From Henningerozyma blattae CBS 6284 (Eukaryota > Ascomycota > Saccharomycetes > Saccharomycetales > Saccharomycetaceae): a stretch of DNA of 64,000 nucleotides. The stretch lies in contig NC_020185.1 of the NCBI RefSeq assembly GCF_000315915.1, positions 558,001-622,000 on the forward strand, in the 5' to 3' direction. Shown one piece after another: positions 63,744 to 64,000 of this stretch (position 1 is the first letter of the stretch; each line of letters starts with the position of its first letter). The notes below the pieces were generated by a model. The model was not told where the DNA came from and ran no database searches. It saw nothing but the letters and a program-made list of their open reading frames with translations. The position numbers were made by a program, and so were the translations under genes.

Positions 63744-64000
63744 TTCTTTATATTTTTAATTTATTCCACGTTTGGGCTGGGTGTTATACAATATTAATAG
63801 ACTGATATGAGTTTAGATAATATCTATACAAACTAATACTTTAGTTAACTTGTGTATGAATTCTTTTTTTAAAAATTGAATGACTATTTTGCTAGGGTGA
63901 GTGAATATTGAGGAAGTATATTTGCTAAATATTTAACGATAAGTAAAGTACAATAGGAAGTTATAATATTCAAAAAGCAAACTGCTATGTAGGCTTTCTT
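63744..64000. other. SAC7 upstream flank at the window edge
   Basis: 257 bp of AT-rich sequence, presumably promoter. No further gene begins before the edge. Confidence 0.5.

Noticed and set aside
1..64000. CRISPR arrays, insertion sequences or prophage genes
   Set aside because: None seen, and not expected in a yeast nuclear chromosome; all repeats found are microsatellites, coding low-complexity tracts or short dyads.

Overview
This window is nuclear DNA from a budding yeast of the family Saccharomycetaceae. Coding regions are almost all intronless, UTRs are AT-rich, and almost every gene has a recognisable Saccharomyces cerevisiae counterpart. Gene order points to a post-whole-genome-duplication species outside Saccharomyces itself (for example the Kazachstania/Naumovozyma or Tetrapisispora/Vanderwaltozyma groups; I cannot choose from sequence alone). 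Genes that sit on S. cerevisiae chromosomes XV and IV are interleaved on one track, while several essential genes of those regions (RPB7, NCB2, SMP3, PNO1) are absent, as expected when sister copies were lost independently.

Layout. 1-12.5 kb is a chromosome XIII/XVI-type block: a WD40 gene open at the left edge (YPL247C), SGS1 (with an apparent frameshift near its 3' end), an SPG5-position gene, MRPL24, an intronless RPL36, an orphan coiled-coil gene and the G1 cyclin CLN1/2. 12.5-16.3 kb is a gene-poor interval holding a tRNA-Ser(AGA)/tRNA-Val(AAC) pair only 3 nt apart and a 34-codon a-factor pheromone gene behind an alpha2-Mcm1-type operator; ROT1 follows. 17-24 kb carries VPS27, ATG3 and LRO1. 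24-31 kb carries a PDR5/PDR15 multidrug ABC transporter with two perfect pleiotropic drug response elements, then MRP20. 31-64 kb is the YOR/YDR merged track: RPB2, DIT1 and DIT2 (divergent pair, spore-wall dityrosine), HPT1, UTP5, SXM1, MDM32, a tRNA-Gly(CCC), ARP8, RUP1, SIA1 and a SAC7/BAG7 RhoGAP.

Functional links visible here: CLN1 has an SBF-site cluster and SGS1 an MCB site, both G1/S control; UTP5 and HPT1 share PAC-type ribosome-biogenesis motifs; DIT1 and DIT2 catalyse successive steps and share one promoter region. The rest is housekeeping genes. I did not find an unknown multi-gene system. The most interesting points are the a-factor locus inserted between CLN1 and ROT1, the probable dicistronic tRNA unit, and the SGS1 reading-frame break at an A8 run.

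Gene identities rest on remembered family sequences and S. cerevisiae gene order; no database search was run.
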